A stretch of DNA of 64,000 nt, taken from Sparassis latifolia. Its lineage: Eukaryota; Basidiomycota; Agaricomycetes; Polyporales; Sparassidaceae. This document shows, piece by piece, positions 34,321 through 46,599 of the stretch (position 1 is the stretch's first letter; the number at the start of each line of letters is the position of its first letter). The notes below the pieces were generated by a model. It had not been told where the DNA came from. It did no database searches and saw nothing but the letters and a program-made list of their open reading frames with translations. The position numbers were made by a program, and so were the translations under genes. The stretch lies in NCBI GenBank assembly GCA_018466975.1, contig CM031562.1, positions 2,666,001-2,730,000 of the forward strand. The letters are read 5' to 3'.

Positions 34321-37300
34321 TATGTTTACGGCGGACGACTTTCCATAAGGATTCATAGAAATTAAGTTCGTGACCTAGGGTGGTCAGCAGGCATCGGCAG
34401 GGTGATAGAAAGGATGTAGTTTTATGAATTGGAGCATAGTACAGTAGAAATCAATTCCACCTTGGCAGGGTAGTGCATCAGAACTCGCCATGTACGTAAG
34501 CACTTGAATTAAGAGCAATAACAAGTGTCGCATGTTACTTGGCGCCTTAGAGCTGATTCAAGGACATGGTACAACAGTTTTCTGTTTTGGATGTGTCCCG
34601 CCATGAAAAATTGCGAAAGCGGGACAAAGTTAACGCCAAAGTCATAGCCACACATCCGGCACACAAATTCCTATCGCAACGAAACCGAGGAGATCGAGAC
34701 ATTGCGAGAAAATGTTGGCCAGCTGATGTGCCGCAAGCCACCACCATGGCGCATGGTCAGAGATAGATCCGGGACAGCGGATTCAATTATCCCGATCTGT
34801 GGAGCAGGGTGCCATTGAATAGAGATTTAGAGACTCGTTTCGGATCGGGCCACCAAAAGCAGATCGTGAACTTGACGAGTAAGGTTGAACAAGTAACAGG
34901 TCGACAATTGCTTGGTTATGTTTAACAATATTTGCAGACGACGGAGATAATGCAGAAATGTTACTGGTCATTGTATGCCTCGCCGTATTCTCCTAGTATC
35001 AACAACCCGCTGGGCATCCAGTACACATAGGTGAGAAAACGAGACGTAAACCTATGTGTATCGGTGAACTCACCAAATGGGTGACAGCCTCAGGGCTCGA
35101 CAGAACGGCAATTATGCGCATACAGTATGCTCCGGAAGCATATCTTTTGAGGTAAAGTCGCCTTCGCCGTTCGGAGTATCTAAACAAGTCAGGAAAGCGT
35201 AGTTGAGGTAACGGTTGACGACGCGAGGCGCCTACAATACTCTACGTAAAGAATTAGGGCAGAAGCACCTTACACGTAGAAGGGAGTTGCATTACGCGAA
35301 CGAAAATCATCTCAGCGATAACAAACACAACGGCCTGAGTGACAACGCACCGACAACGGCTCAGAGCACACAACCGGCAGTCCCTAGCGAGGGCAGGATA
35401 TCCGTGAGGAGGTACACAATTGAACTGGGAAAATATGCTAACCCCTTCCCACGATGACGTAGTCATATTCACGCCAGGTTGAGCTATCGGACTTGCCATC
35501 ACCAGCGTTGAAGACTGAGAAGGATCCGAGACGATAGACCTCGAATAAAAAGCACCCATGACTGGAGGCTATGGTTTACGCGGTGCCTCCGAAATATAGG
35601 GCGTGGACTCCGACGTAAATCATCCCAGCGATAGCGAGCACAATCGTGATATGCGCAACGCACAGACGAGGGCTCGCAAGCTGTACAGTGCTTTACACGG
35701 GCCCTCGAGAAGAATACTGGGCTTCGAAACCATATGTCGAGTATCTAGATATACAGGTGGGATCCACTGGATTAACCATTGTTTCCGATCGTCATCACGT
35801 TCACAATATTGTACTATAGCCTGACAACAAACGTACCAGTAGCATCTGGCTCTGGCAAGCACACCTTAAGATCGAAATGAGCTGCTGCTGAAGACCTAGA
35901 ACCATGGAAGTGGATGTGCGCGTCGCAAGGTGCGGTGTATCATCGCACATGGCAAGAGATTGTTGGCATTCACAATAAAACAGAATAGATTGTTACAAGA
36001 CATACAGTCCCACATAAAATTTGTTCCTCCACTACGGGCCGCCCTCGACTTCAGAAAACGTCGGCACGATCTTGAGATGAAGGATTTGCTCTCCCTAGCG
36101 AACGGCTCAAGATCCTCCCCACAGCCTGCCACAAACGTAGCAGGATGTAATAAGAGCATCCCAAATATCAGACCTGCAAGGTGGAACTTTCGATAAAAAG
36201 TCGGATACGAGCGCCCGCGCTGAAGTTATCACGGCGCGTTCCCGCGCACGGACCATCCACGCGCCGGGTATATACGCAGTCCGCGCGCAAGATGGTTCTT
36301 TACAGTCACCTCGGCCTTCAAGTTTGCGTGGAGACGCGATTCAAGGATACGTGCGCTTTGGCCTGCGGCGGTCGTTGATCGGTGTAGGGTCGTCGAGCAT
36401 AACGACGTCGAGAGCTGGGCATGCCGTCTGCTTTTATTTTGCTCTACTGGTGGGCGGCTAATCAGCTCTCGACACATTTTCTGTAGTTCTGCTCGACGTT
36501 GTATAGATCGAAATGCATATTGCTTGCCCTCCAATTTGAGGTTATTTGTATGGTGATGAATGCTGTCAGGCTTGTGTCAGCGAGTTCCATGCGTAGATAT
36601 CCCAGAGCTCATACCGGTGCACCGTCGCGGAGAATTTTGCCACATCCACGTCACCCGTGCACGTCTGGGTCCCCAGACGTCCCCTTGCGACTTAAATTCA
36701 ATACAGTGATGCTGGAAGCCAGTCCCTACCTCCACAATCAAGGTGCGTCTCACCGCCTCGCATATTTCCTCACGGAAAGATCCACTGGCAGGATACTTGG
36801 CAGTTAGGTGCAGTCTTTATTCAAGAATACAAGGCCGACTGTACGTGGACCCAGGTTCGATCATAGCATGACGACATACGGTATATGATGGTTAGGCACC
36901 GCATGGGGTACGTCCCCTGATGTTGCTAGATCTACAGACAGGATCTGTGGGTCTTGTGTGCATTCGGCCCACTCGGACTCGGGGGGAAGTGGAACATTAG
37001 GAAAAAATCAAATCGTGAATTCGTCTGTCCTTCGTGTATCACTGGGAATATCGCTGATGCATAGATGCAATACAAGGAAAGGGTATTTGGCTCCATTGAT
37101 CTTTCACTGATTGAAATTCAGGTCCAACCTAAGTGCTTCTACGCATCCTGTACCCAAGGACCGCGCGTGTGCCGTTCATTCGGAGCTGCAATCCGCCTAC
37201 TCGCTGTACCAGGACATCGTGGTACTTCCCTGCACCGCAATAGCTGTTGATGTGTTCCACGTAACCTCTCCAAATAATCCGAAGGTACCGAGTACTGATG

Positions 37301-38836
37301 ATATACGTAGTGCTCGCAGGCTCACACCTCGGATCTCTACGTATGAATATCTGGCGTCTGTGCTCGGCGGAGAAGCAGACGCGGTTCCTGCTCGCCGTCG
37401 CGCGTCTCTCGACAACGCGCTAAAACCAACTCTTCGGGGCGGAGCCGGGCTGAACCGAGGCGATTCCTGGTCGCGAGAGCTCCCGAAGTGCGCTAGTTGG
37501 AGCAGTACGGTATAGCGGTTCCTTGCCCCCTTCATTGGCTCCGAGCGTTCTTCGTTCATGTGTTCTTCGAAGGGCTTCATATTCCGAAGCTTAGCCTGCG
37601 GACCATTGCGTACTCGGAATGCGGACCTTCTCTGCCACGAAATGAAGACTGTGCTGACTGTTGGTTCCTCGAACCACGAGAAGACCCAAGAAAGTTATGG
37701 GGAGTTCCATGTTTATCTAATAACCGTCTTCACTGTCGTGTCCAGGAAATGAATCTCGGATCTTCGACATCCATGCTAGAATACACCGTGCAGTCCAGAC
37801 TGCTGGTCCTTCGTTCGAACCACGGGCTTCGTCGGCATCATCAACACTTGTTCAGTGACGGGCTAACTATGTTTGATTTGAACGTCTGTCGTGGAGCGGG
37901 TCTTCGGCGCACGAGGTCCAAAATCTGAACTTCGGGATCACGATTCGGAATTCGGAGACTTTCTGCTAAATACGCGGGCGCTATCTGGCTGACGGCGATG
38001 TGGTCGAATGTTATGAAATGGTCAGGAGAGACGGCATGTTGCGACTAAGGGACGTGAGAGATTGGCCCGTTTGAGGTGAGTACAGCATTGATATTGATAC
38101 TCACCCAGCATTACGCAGTGTGCTGTCATGACTGCCGAGCTACTCTCGTTGACAAGGACATCATGCAAAGAGAATATATCGCAATTTCCATTCACCGCAT
38201 TCTTACTGGCTGCGTTGATTCTCGGAGCGTCTGACTGCTATGAAGGGTCCAGCAAGAATCCTAGGCTTGTGAGAGTCAATCACAGTGCGTTGATACCGCG
38301 CATACTCTTTGAATTACATCGTATCTCACGTCGTTTGAAACAGGCACCAGCAATTCCTTCGTGGCGTTACCGGAGCTAGTCTGCCTCCTATCTGTTGACG
38401 GGATCACGATCGCGATGTGATCAATTATGTGACTGCAGCGCAGTCCCTGCGGTCATTCCATACAGCCGACATGTGCGCGGCAAGGGCTGCTCAGAACATC
38501 GCTGCCTTATCGTTTTGACTGCCGTGGAAGGAGTTTCGAGTGAACACGGAAGGCCGCTCTATTTTGTCCTGCGTGCGACATACGAGCTTCTATGTTTCAG
38601 AGTAACGCGCTCTGCGTTTTGGCTTTGTGCAGCAATACACCTCAGTAGAATGTGCGTCAATGCTGCGATCACGGTGTTGTCCATACTGTCCTCATCAATA
38701 TCAAGTTGGGCGCCGCCTCCTATTAATTATTCCAGAGTTCATACACTGTTCTTCGTTGTCTCGAGAGACGTCATCTACATATGTATAGCCTTGGCTGGAT
38801 CTGTTTCCCTGTCCTATCGTGCCTGGTCTTGGCAGC
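34321..38836. other. Long region without a supported gene
   Basis: Apart from the GMC 5' copy at 35377-35566, I see only short frames. A minus-strand frame at 37580-37197 and a plus-strand frame at 37111-37515 overlap each other and match nothing I recognise. Confidence 0.4.
35377..35566 (-). pseudogene. Second copy of the GMC oxidoreductase 5' end
   Basis: Matches 34028-34217 over about 190 bp, offset 1349 bp in the same orientation. It includes the upstream AATAAAAAGCAC stretch, the EYDYVIVG exon, the intron and the next exon start. This copy keeps the canonical GTAGC reading but then stops (VL followed by TGA). Nothing else of the gene follows. Confidence 0.82.
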
Positions 38837-40281
38837 ATGGGGCAAATCTCATTCCTCTCGGCCTGTCTTGCTTCGGTGTCTATCTCGGCCTTCCTCTATG
38901 GCGTCTTCCTCGTGCTTTTCTGCACGTCCACGTACCTCATGGCGCAGCGCGAAGGTGACCATGCCGGCTCTTCTCGTTCCTTGCAGATTTGGAGGAAACC
39001 GTTATTTATTGGAGGAATTGCATACTTCATCACTATCACCGCGGTCTGTACAATTTTGACGAGATGAAGGGTGGAAGAAATAGGACTCATTATTCCTGCT
39101 GGATAGAATTGGATCCTGATTGTGTATCGTTCATTCGTAGCCTTTATAAGGACGGTACAGCTCCGCAGGAGTACTTCAGTCTCATGGTGGTAACCAATGT
39201 TATCAAGATCGCTTTTTGGCTGTCATCACTAGCCATTGGGGACACTATGCTGGTAAATGACTACTTCGTTTACTTCAGAGTCAGAGCTCGGGCTCTGAAT
39301 AAAATTTCCTGCAGCTATACCGTCTCTGGATGACCTGGAGTCGCAACGTGTATGTCATCATTTTCCCGTTGTGCACCTTCATTGCCTCAAGTGGTAAGTC
39401 AGTTTCGGGATTCCCATGTAGCCGGATTTTTGAATGCGGGCGCGCAGTATGTTGTGTGGTTGTTGTGTACATAGAGGCGCACCAGGTGGGCCAAACAACG
39501 TTCGACACTGTTCATATCAACCCATGGCTGGAGAGCACCTGGAGTCTGACTATGTGGTATGTGCCTGCGCTTGTTCTATGCTCTCCGCTTGATAATGCAT
39601 TGCTTTGCGCTCGTATGAACTAATAATACACAGCACGAATTTATCTTGCTGTGGTAAGACATTTAGAAGTCCTTAACAGTTTTGACATGCTTTGGTTCCA
39701 CTTAGTGTTGATAATATGGCGACTATGGCGTGTTCATTCGCAAGTGATATCACTTGTTGAACATTCTGAGAGGCACGGTCTGAAGGCGAGCTGTGAATGT
39801 GACATGTACGTTCATGTTCGCTGACACTTGCCTGCAGTGGTTTATCTCCGTATTTATTGAGGGCGCGGTCCTCTATGTGTACGCCTTTCCCAGCGTTTTG
39901 TGGGTGTGTGTAACTGACCCACAATTATTGACCGTCCTATCTAGCGCCTGGACTATGCTCTTCATGGCCTCTTACGAGGCGTACACCCCCAGAAATAACA
40001 TATTGTTCCTGGTCGAGGACGCATGGGCCCCCGTGTCTGGCATTGCGTTCATGCTTATCAACATGCGTGTCGGCCTGGGCTACGCGGTGCACACTAATGT
40101 CCAGGAATACTTCACGGATCGACAACGCGTGGATCGCATCTCATTCGCCTCGCTGCCCATCACAAGCACACGCCGCAATGTGAACACACTGGAGAACGAA
40201 TTGGAGGTTTCCGACGGCTTGCAGCTGAAGAGTTTTAAGGACGGCTGTGGGAGCACTGCTGGCATTGCGTCGCCGGTCTGA
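38837..40281 (+). CDS. Multi-pass membrane protein (Agaricomycete family), probably frameshifted
   Basis: Exons inferred at 38837-39043, 39107-39252, 39315-39393, 39448-39556, 39634-39653, 39706-about 39760, and 39838-40281. Hydrophobic segments follow in order: SISAFLYGVFLVLFCTSTYL; FIGGIAYFITITA joined to NWILIVYRSFVAFI; VIKIAFWLSSLAIGDTMLLY; VYVIIFPLCTFIASS; WSLTMCTNLSCCVLIIWRLW; FISVFIEGAVLYVYAF; and VSGIAFMLINMRVGLG. This is the layout of a large Agaricomycete membrane family of unknown function, usually ~330 aa with seven helices. Exon 2 is one base short: after FVAFI the expected YKDGTAPQEYF lies in another frame (39141-39150). The donor of the exon before 39838 could not be fixed. It is either a recent pseudogene or a base error. 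Confidence 0.65.
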
Positions 40282-43200
40282 CTTCACTGCGTGTGATGAG
40301 CAAATACAAATAGCTTGCGCTTCGTCAGCTCATCCAGGCGTACGCGATACTCAGGCTGAGGCCTGAGGTTTCGGAACTGCGACACAATTTGTCCCTTGTT
40401 ACACCGGCGAGTTTTCCGGTACACTATGTGGATATTAGCAGTGCAGACCCTTGAACGAAAGTTGAAACTATGGAACGGAAGCCTCTACAGCCACAACATT
40501 GCAAACAGAGTACATGGCACGGAAACCGCTGAAAATAGTCTGGACTATCAGACGAGAACACCACTAGCATTCACTTGTCTCATCTGGCAACCATACTCCG
40601 CCTTGTCTGGCCTAGTCTGCTTGAATTGGCGGGGGTCACTGTTCACACCGTAGTACACGCTTTCGGGAGTTGCCGTTCGCTTCGACGCGTCCTGACGCGT
40701 CTCATTGGCTGGTCACAACTCCGACACTCAGCTGTGGCGCTCTCGTTATTGAGCTGGGGTGGGCTTTCCGCAGTAAATATGCTCTTGAACAATTGCTGAG
40801 AGCACTTTCCATGTGCATCTCGCAAATCCTGCATGGTATTCAAAGCGAACGTGGGCGATGAACGAGCAAAAAGCTTTCCAGGCTCGGCATTATCCGGGCG
40901 AAATCGTGTACTACGGCTCAGAGGGCGCGTATTCAAGCTGACCTTTATAATCTGTCCTCCACCCACTCAATACGGATTATATTGTAGTCTGCCTACGGGA
41001 GACTATGTCTGGCCATAAGCACCGGAGTTTGAGCGACCCGTCCACTCCGAGTCGTCTTGGTTCGAAGCATGACGATGTAGATAAACGCTTGAACCCGCTG
41101 CCCGACCTTGGAGCCCCTCATCTATCTCGTCGAGCGAGGTACTTTTCCCTCAATCCAGCAAATTTACTGTTGGTTCAGGACGTACTCGTCGACGACCTTC
41201 GAATCAGCGTGACGTTAAACCTGAACGCGCACCAACAACAGCCCGAGGGGCAACAAATATATGCACGAAACGCATGTGTATGAGATATATGTGGGTAAGG
41301 TAGAGGGTAGAATGCTGTACCATTTCGACCACTCCGGCGGAAAATTGCCTATTTTGAATTTTCGAAAAATCCCAGAAAGTCCGGAAAATCGAGATAAAAT
41401 TATTGGCGAGGTCAATGAAAATCAGGTGTGCGCGTGACCGCCGGAGTGGTCGAAATGGTACAGTACGGCAAGACGGGGAGAGGCAATATTGGTGGGGACG
41501 TCGAAGACAAGGATGCGGCGGGGGGTAGGAATGGGTTGAGTCGTACGGACGTAGGAGAGGTATGTGAGGTAATGAGGTATTGGTGTTCGAAGTCAAAGAG
41601 AATGCGGAAGGAGGAAAACTAGGAGCAGAGCCAGACACTGCCAACAGAGAGTACATGCGCACAGTACTAGAGATCTACGCGCCTAGTCTTGAAATTTTGA
41701 AACCGCAGAATCAACACGCTGCATCTACGCGCGCACGCGCACGTTATACGTCCACCTGCAGCGCGTAATGCTCGCGGTATCATGCCCTCTCTAACCTGCT
41801 TTCTGACGCGCCTCCTTGTTGAGACTATCTTGAGAGGTCGGACAATTTAGACGGAGCCTAAAGTTTCGTAGTTCTTTCTAATGCGGAATCTCAAACCTTT
41901 GTAATACCACGTGATGCAGGTGGCGAGGTAAATCCGCGGAAATTCATGAAAGTCTTCTTGAAGATCCTCTCCACCCTGGTTTGGGCACATCTCAGGCAAG
42001 GTGAGGTGCTGTGATGGATGGGTGATGAAAGGGTTGGTACTACTTGGGAATGGGACAGAAAATAGAGGATTCCTACGAGATTCAAACATGTAACACTATC
42101 TCAGTGGACCAGTATAGAGCAGATAAGTCTCTAAAGTCAATCTCAACTAATACACCCATCTGAACGTATGTAAACATATGCAGCAGAGGAGAATGGAGAC
42201 TTCCTATGCTCGAAACGCAATACATTCGATGCGATTTACAGACGCATTGTGCGAGCATGTGATGCGCCGGGTCGACAATCAGGACTTCCTAATAAGAGCC
42301 CGTTATAGAAAGCAGACATCAGACACAGATATCCTGAGGCACGAAGATTGAAGCAGAGTGTCTACCATCTGCCTTCGGGAGACTAGCCCTCTCTGTCCTC
42401 CTTGCCCATCCCCTCCTCATCCTCTTCATCCTTCTCCCCTCCCCTTAAACCGCCCTCCCCACATGCGCTTGCTCATCATCGGCGCACCAAGCAAGAACGG
42501 CCAGGGCGGGATCAGCGCAGCGCTCGGAATCTCGCGCAGGTGCCGCGCCTGCGAGCGGGGTGAACGTACAATCGTCCCGGGGCCAGGCGCAGGTGTTCGC
42601 CGCTTCCCGCTGTCGTCTTCCACGTCACCAAGTCCCAGCGTCTACGGAAGCCCTGCCGTCATCCATACCCGATAATATTGAGCGTGCGTCAGCAACAGAA
42701 TTCGCAGTGCGGATCACATGTCCGGTGTATCTCGCAGAGGACCCACTTAAATTAAACCATCATGGATATGTGAGCCGGAATAAACGCAGGACTTCGGCGG
42801 CGCACAGTGTAACGCTTCGTGAGCAAATAGGTCAACAAACTTTGTATTTGGTTTGGAAGCCGTATTGAGACTCGATAGAAGAATTGCATTGGCGGCGCGT
42901 CTACAAACCCAGTAGGATCAAAAATTGTTACAATGTCAGGGGATACTGGCACGAACCGGCATTTGTGCGATCAGTAAATTCCACTTGCCAGCGGTCTCAG
43001 GTACCATCCGTGCACGGGAGGTCTTCAGTTCCAAGCCCCGGGTCATTCACCCAGCTGGTGACTCAAACTGATATCCAGCCTGGCTCGAGGACATGTCAGC
43101 TCGAATGCTTGGTCAGCTTCAAGTCGCACGTCGGCGCATGTTTGCATCCGTGAATATTTTGATCCGTTTCTGATCAATATTGAACGGTGTAAGATATCGG

Positions 43201-44997
43201 AAAGGCAGGCGCCCTGCCCGATTGGGACGACCTCGATCATCCCGCGCACAGAGCAATTCCTTCGTATTAATTGCACATCGTCTTCCTTTGCCCTCCAGCC
43301 GACGGCGTTCGAAGGAGTTTAGTGAGGATCACCCAAGAGGAATTGCGTAAGGCACCACTGGAAACACATGCCTGGCACCGAATCCGTATCTTGGAAGCCA
43401 CCCCAAAGTCACCCTGCAATTTAGCGAGTACTAACGTCAGAGGAAGACCCGAGTACTTACATGCTTGCGCCCGCAAGAATAGACACGGCCACCGGGCTGC
43501 GCTACTACTATGATAGCCAGTAGGTCGGACAATACTAACGTCATGTCGAAGTGTCTGGTCCCTTTCTCGGACTCGAGGATCAAACGATGATGCAATCGCA
43601 CGATCAAGCGAGCTATCTAACATACCCGCAAAATACAACGGTTCTCTGGAACTTCGAACGTTCGCGCAGGATTAATTTGAAGCGGACCACAGCGCCGAAG
43701 GTCGGCGGGCGCGCACGCCACAGCACTAAGCCTGCAGTGGTCCCAATTTCAACACGTCCCTGATGGCATGAGCGGTCTGCGCATGCGTAGCGGCACAGGG
43801 CGCCCTCTCGCAGAATTCATCGCTCCGCGCATCCCCGAGTACAAGGATCCCCATCCTCGGGACGCGCCACAGAAGAATTCACGGCGTCCCCTCGCCTTCG
43901 CAGTCGGCTGACTGTGCGCGAAGCCTGCGCTCCCTGGGATGCGGGGGAAGACCTCTCACGCCCCCCAGGGCCGAGGCGACTCCCGGCACTCGGCAGTGGG
44001 GAGCATCAAGCGGCCTTCCATCCCTGGACGCTAGCATGCGCATCACCCCCACACGCGCGCGAGTGCGCCATATGCACCCGCGCGCTTAGCCGCCGCTCGG
44101 CGGCGCAGCAGATAAAGCACTGGTACTACCGTCTGCAGCATTCTGCAGGAAGTGCGCAACGTAAGAGGCTGCGCGCAGCGGCTGCCCAGGGACCTTTGCG
44201 CGATAAGCACCATTTTTGCGCGACGTTTCTCTACGGAAGGGAGGTGGGGCACGTCGCATCATATGGTGCGCTGCGCTGATCACCGGAAACAGGACGGACG
44301 GGCGGAGACGTACGTATACGAGTCCGAGGAAGCATATAGCGCAGTAGTACGTACCACTAAGCGTGTTCGTATTTGCGCAGCGCCTAGCTAGGTGCGCGGG
44401 TAGAATCGATATCTGAATTGAGAGACGAGCACGGGAGAGTGGGACACCCGCCGTCAGATAAGCTCCGGCAATTGAATCCAAGATTATACACAACTAATCC
44501 CCTAAGAGGCTTAGGCATATAGCAGAAGTCACGCCAGTCGGTTAAGTCCAACGCGCGATCAAATAGCGGATCAGAGTCAGACGGGCAGACGGACGGAACG
44601 AGCGATCGCAGAGTCAACGTTAGTATTTACACGTAGTGAGCAAGAAATAGGCAAATCAAGTGCAGCACTAATTAGATAGAAGAGACAGCAACAGCACAGA
44701 CAACGCATGCGGGCCACTGGCCACGATACAAGCAATTGACAAGAAGAGACGGACGCGATGCAGGAGGCGCAGCCTCGCAGCGAGTAAGCAGGGAGAGGCG
44801 TAGCGGGAGGGTCCGGGACTTGTAGCTATACTTTACTGACAGCGAGAGCACGGATCGGCGCAGCGAATTCTACAGCGGAACGATGCAGGCGTGCGGGGGC
44901 GAAAAATACATATAAATACAGAGCTTACGCGCGCATTGGATGATGCCGTTTTGAGGCGCAAGCGAATTTCGAGCGGCCGAGCGCATACGCGATACGC
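40282..44997. other. Long region without a supported gene
   Basis: Contains the 149-bp terminal-inverted-repeat element at 41315-41463. The frame 41005-41283 (SLSDPSTPSRLGSKHDD) and the Pro-rich frame 42358-42675 match nothing I know. The stretch 43900-44300 is GC-rich with spurious frames on both strands. The end near 44.9 kb probably includes the GATA-gene 3' untranslated region. Confidence 0.4.
41315..41463. repeat. 149-bp element with perfect 26-bp terminal inverted repeats
   Basis: The arm 41315-41340 (CTGTACCATTTCGACCACTC then CGGCGG) is exactly complementary to 41438-41463. The interior is AT-rich (TTTTGAATTTTCGAAAAAT). The structure suits a miniature inverted-repeat element. No clear target-site duplication is visible. 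Confidence 0.85.
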
Positions 44998-46271
44998 TCA
45001 CTCGCCGGCCCTGTACGACGGCGCTTCGCGACGCTCCATGCGGGGACTGGAGCCCGCGCTCGACTGCACCGGCGACAGCGTGCGCGAGCTCTGGTTTTGG
45101 GTGCGGCTCTCGCCCTCTCCTCCCTGCGCAGGGGCCTGATCGGGCGAGTTGAGCAGCGAGCGGATCTCGGTGATCGAGCCCGCGCTCGTCGGCGATGAAT
45201 TTTGCACGTGCGTATCAATTCGCGGCATGAGCGGCGCGATGGAGGGATGGTTGTAGTGGTGCGGCGGGAGCGCGTGCATGTGCGGCGAGATCGGGGGCAG
45301 GCGCGAGGACGAGGACGACGAGGATATGGAGGGAGACGGAGCAGCCGGCGGGGGTGTGCGCGAGGACTTGAACGTCGCGGTGACGAGAGGGCCTCTTTTG
45401 TGCGGAAACTGGTCCGGGCGCGGGCGCGAGTGCGTGCGCTCGAAGAGACCACATTTGTTGCAGAGCTGGACGTGCGCAGCAGGTCAGTGTACAGGTTCGG
45501 GCAGAATAGCCGGGCGCGTGGGAGCGACGAACCACTTTGCCCGGGGTGAGGCTCGAGCGCCGCCAAGTGGACGTGTCCGTGGTGCGGCAGTTGTAGCACT
45601 TGCGCCGCACGCGATCGCTCAGCTTGGTGCCCGCATCGTCCGTGTGCACGATGTAGCTCGCCTGGCCGGGGTAGGGCTGCGAGGGGACCATGGTCGGCCG
45701 AATCGAGCGCGTCGAGACCTGGCCGCCGTGGGACGGCACGCCGTAAGGCGATGTGTGGTGTGGCGTCGGGGGCACCATGGAGTCCGGTCCATAGCGCGCG
45801 CCTAGCTGTGCGCCCGGAGAATAGGTGTACGTGAGCGCGGGGCCCATCCCGTTCTGCGGGGCGTGCGAGTAGTAGGGCGCGCCCTGCTGAGGCAGCTGCT
45901 GTATTTGTGAGTCACAGGATTATGAGGGTAAAGTTTCGACGCACGGGAGGAGACGGCGAGATCGAGGAGCTGGCAAGTGACGAGGTCGACATGGCGGGCG
46001 AGTGGTGCAGAGTTGCAATCGGCGGCGGGGTGGGATGCGAGTGCGGGCGATCGTAGTGACCCATATCCTCAGAGTGGTGACTAAATATCAAACGAAAAAA
46101 AATGTAAATATATAGGTAGACAAAGGAGGTCAACACGCACGTCAAATGCCTATCCGTGCTGTGAACGCGATGGGGCATGTTGTGATCGGGCGTGTATTCG
46201 AGGGGGTAGAAGTGAGCAGGATGGAGGGGCGGGGCAAACTCCTGGAGTGACAGAGCGATCGAATGTGACAT
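44998..46271 (-). CDS. GATA-type zinc-finger transcription factor
   Basis: A nuclear regulator predicted to bind GATA-core DNA sites. Exons 46271-46141, 46080-45945, 45898-45533 and 45465-44998 give 366 aa. The single zinc finger spans residues ~190-216 as C-x2-C-x19-C-x2-C (CYNCRTTDTSTWRRSS...LCNKCGLFERTH), followed by the basic RPRPDQFPHKRG. The KCGLFERTH form replaces the more common NACGLY and fits a fungal subgroup with a longer loop. An intron interrupts the finger between GKV and LCNKC. The flanks are Pro/Ser/His-rich and disordered. The start is the first ATG downstream of a TATA-like box at 46545-46550, leaving a 5' leader of about 250 nt. Target genes cannot be told from the sequence. 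Confidence 0.88.
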
Positions 46272-46544
46272 GAAGGAGTGATGCAGTCAGATGGGGTCAA
46301 AATTGAAGCGAAATCGGAACCGGCTGACCCAGCGATGATGATCAAAGTGTGTAGGAAAGGCCGGTGTCGAGGTGCGGCTGCGCTTTGGGGGAGGCGGGGC
46401 AGTGGCAGATGCTGAGAATGTGTTCGGCGCTGGGTGGGTGTCGTCGACGGGCACAGGAGGATCTCGAGGCGCTATCGGCTGGAGACGAGGAGTGTTGGCG
46501 GGGGACGAGTCTCTGTTGGCGAAGAGTAAGCAGATGATGCAAAC

Positions 46545-46550
46545 TATATA
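46545..46550 (-). promoter_or_regulatory. TATA-like box of the GATA-factor gene
   Basis: TATATA on the minus strand, about 275 nt upstream of the start. No ATG lies between the expected transcription start and 46271. Confidence 0.4.
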
Positions 46551-46599
46551 AGCAGGAACGGACCCATGCATTCTCAAGGCTGTCCCGGAATGAGCTGTG

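Noticed and set aside
34566..34766. Plus-strand 66-aa frame between the two GMC 5' ends
   Set aside because: Too short, no domain and no splice context.
43914..44279. Plus-strand frame with CAICTRALSRR and later His, resembling a sixth zinc finger
   Set aside because: Cys-His spacing (x14, then x6) does not match the family, there is no split-His intron or second finger, and the region is GC-rich with frames on both strands.
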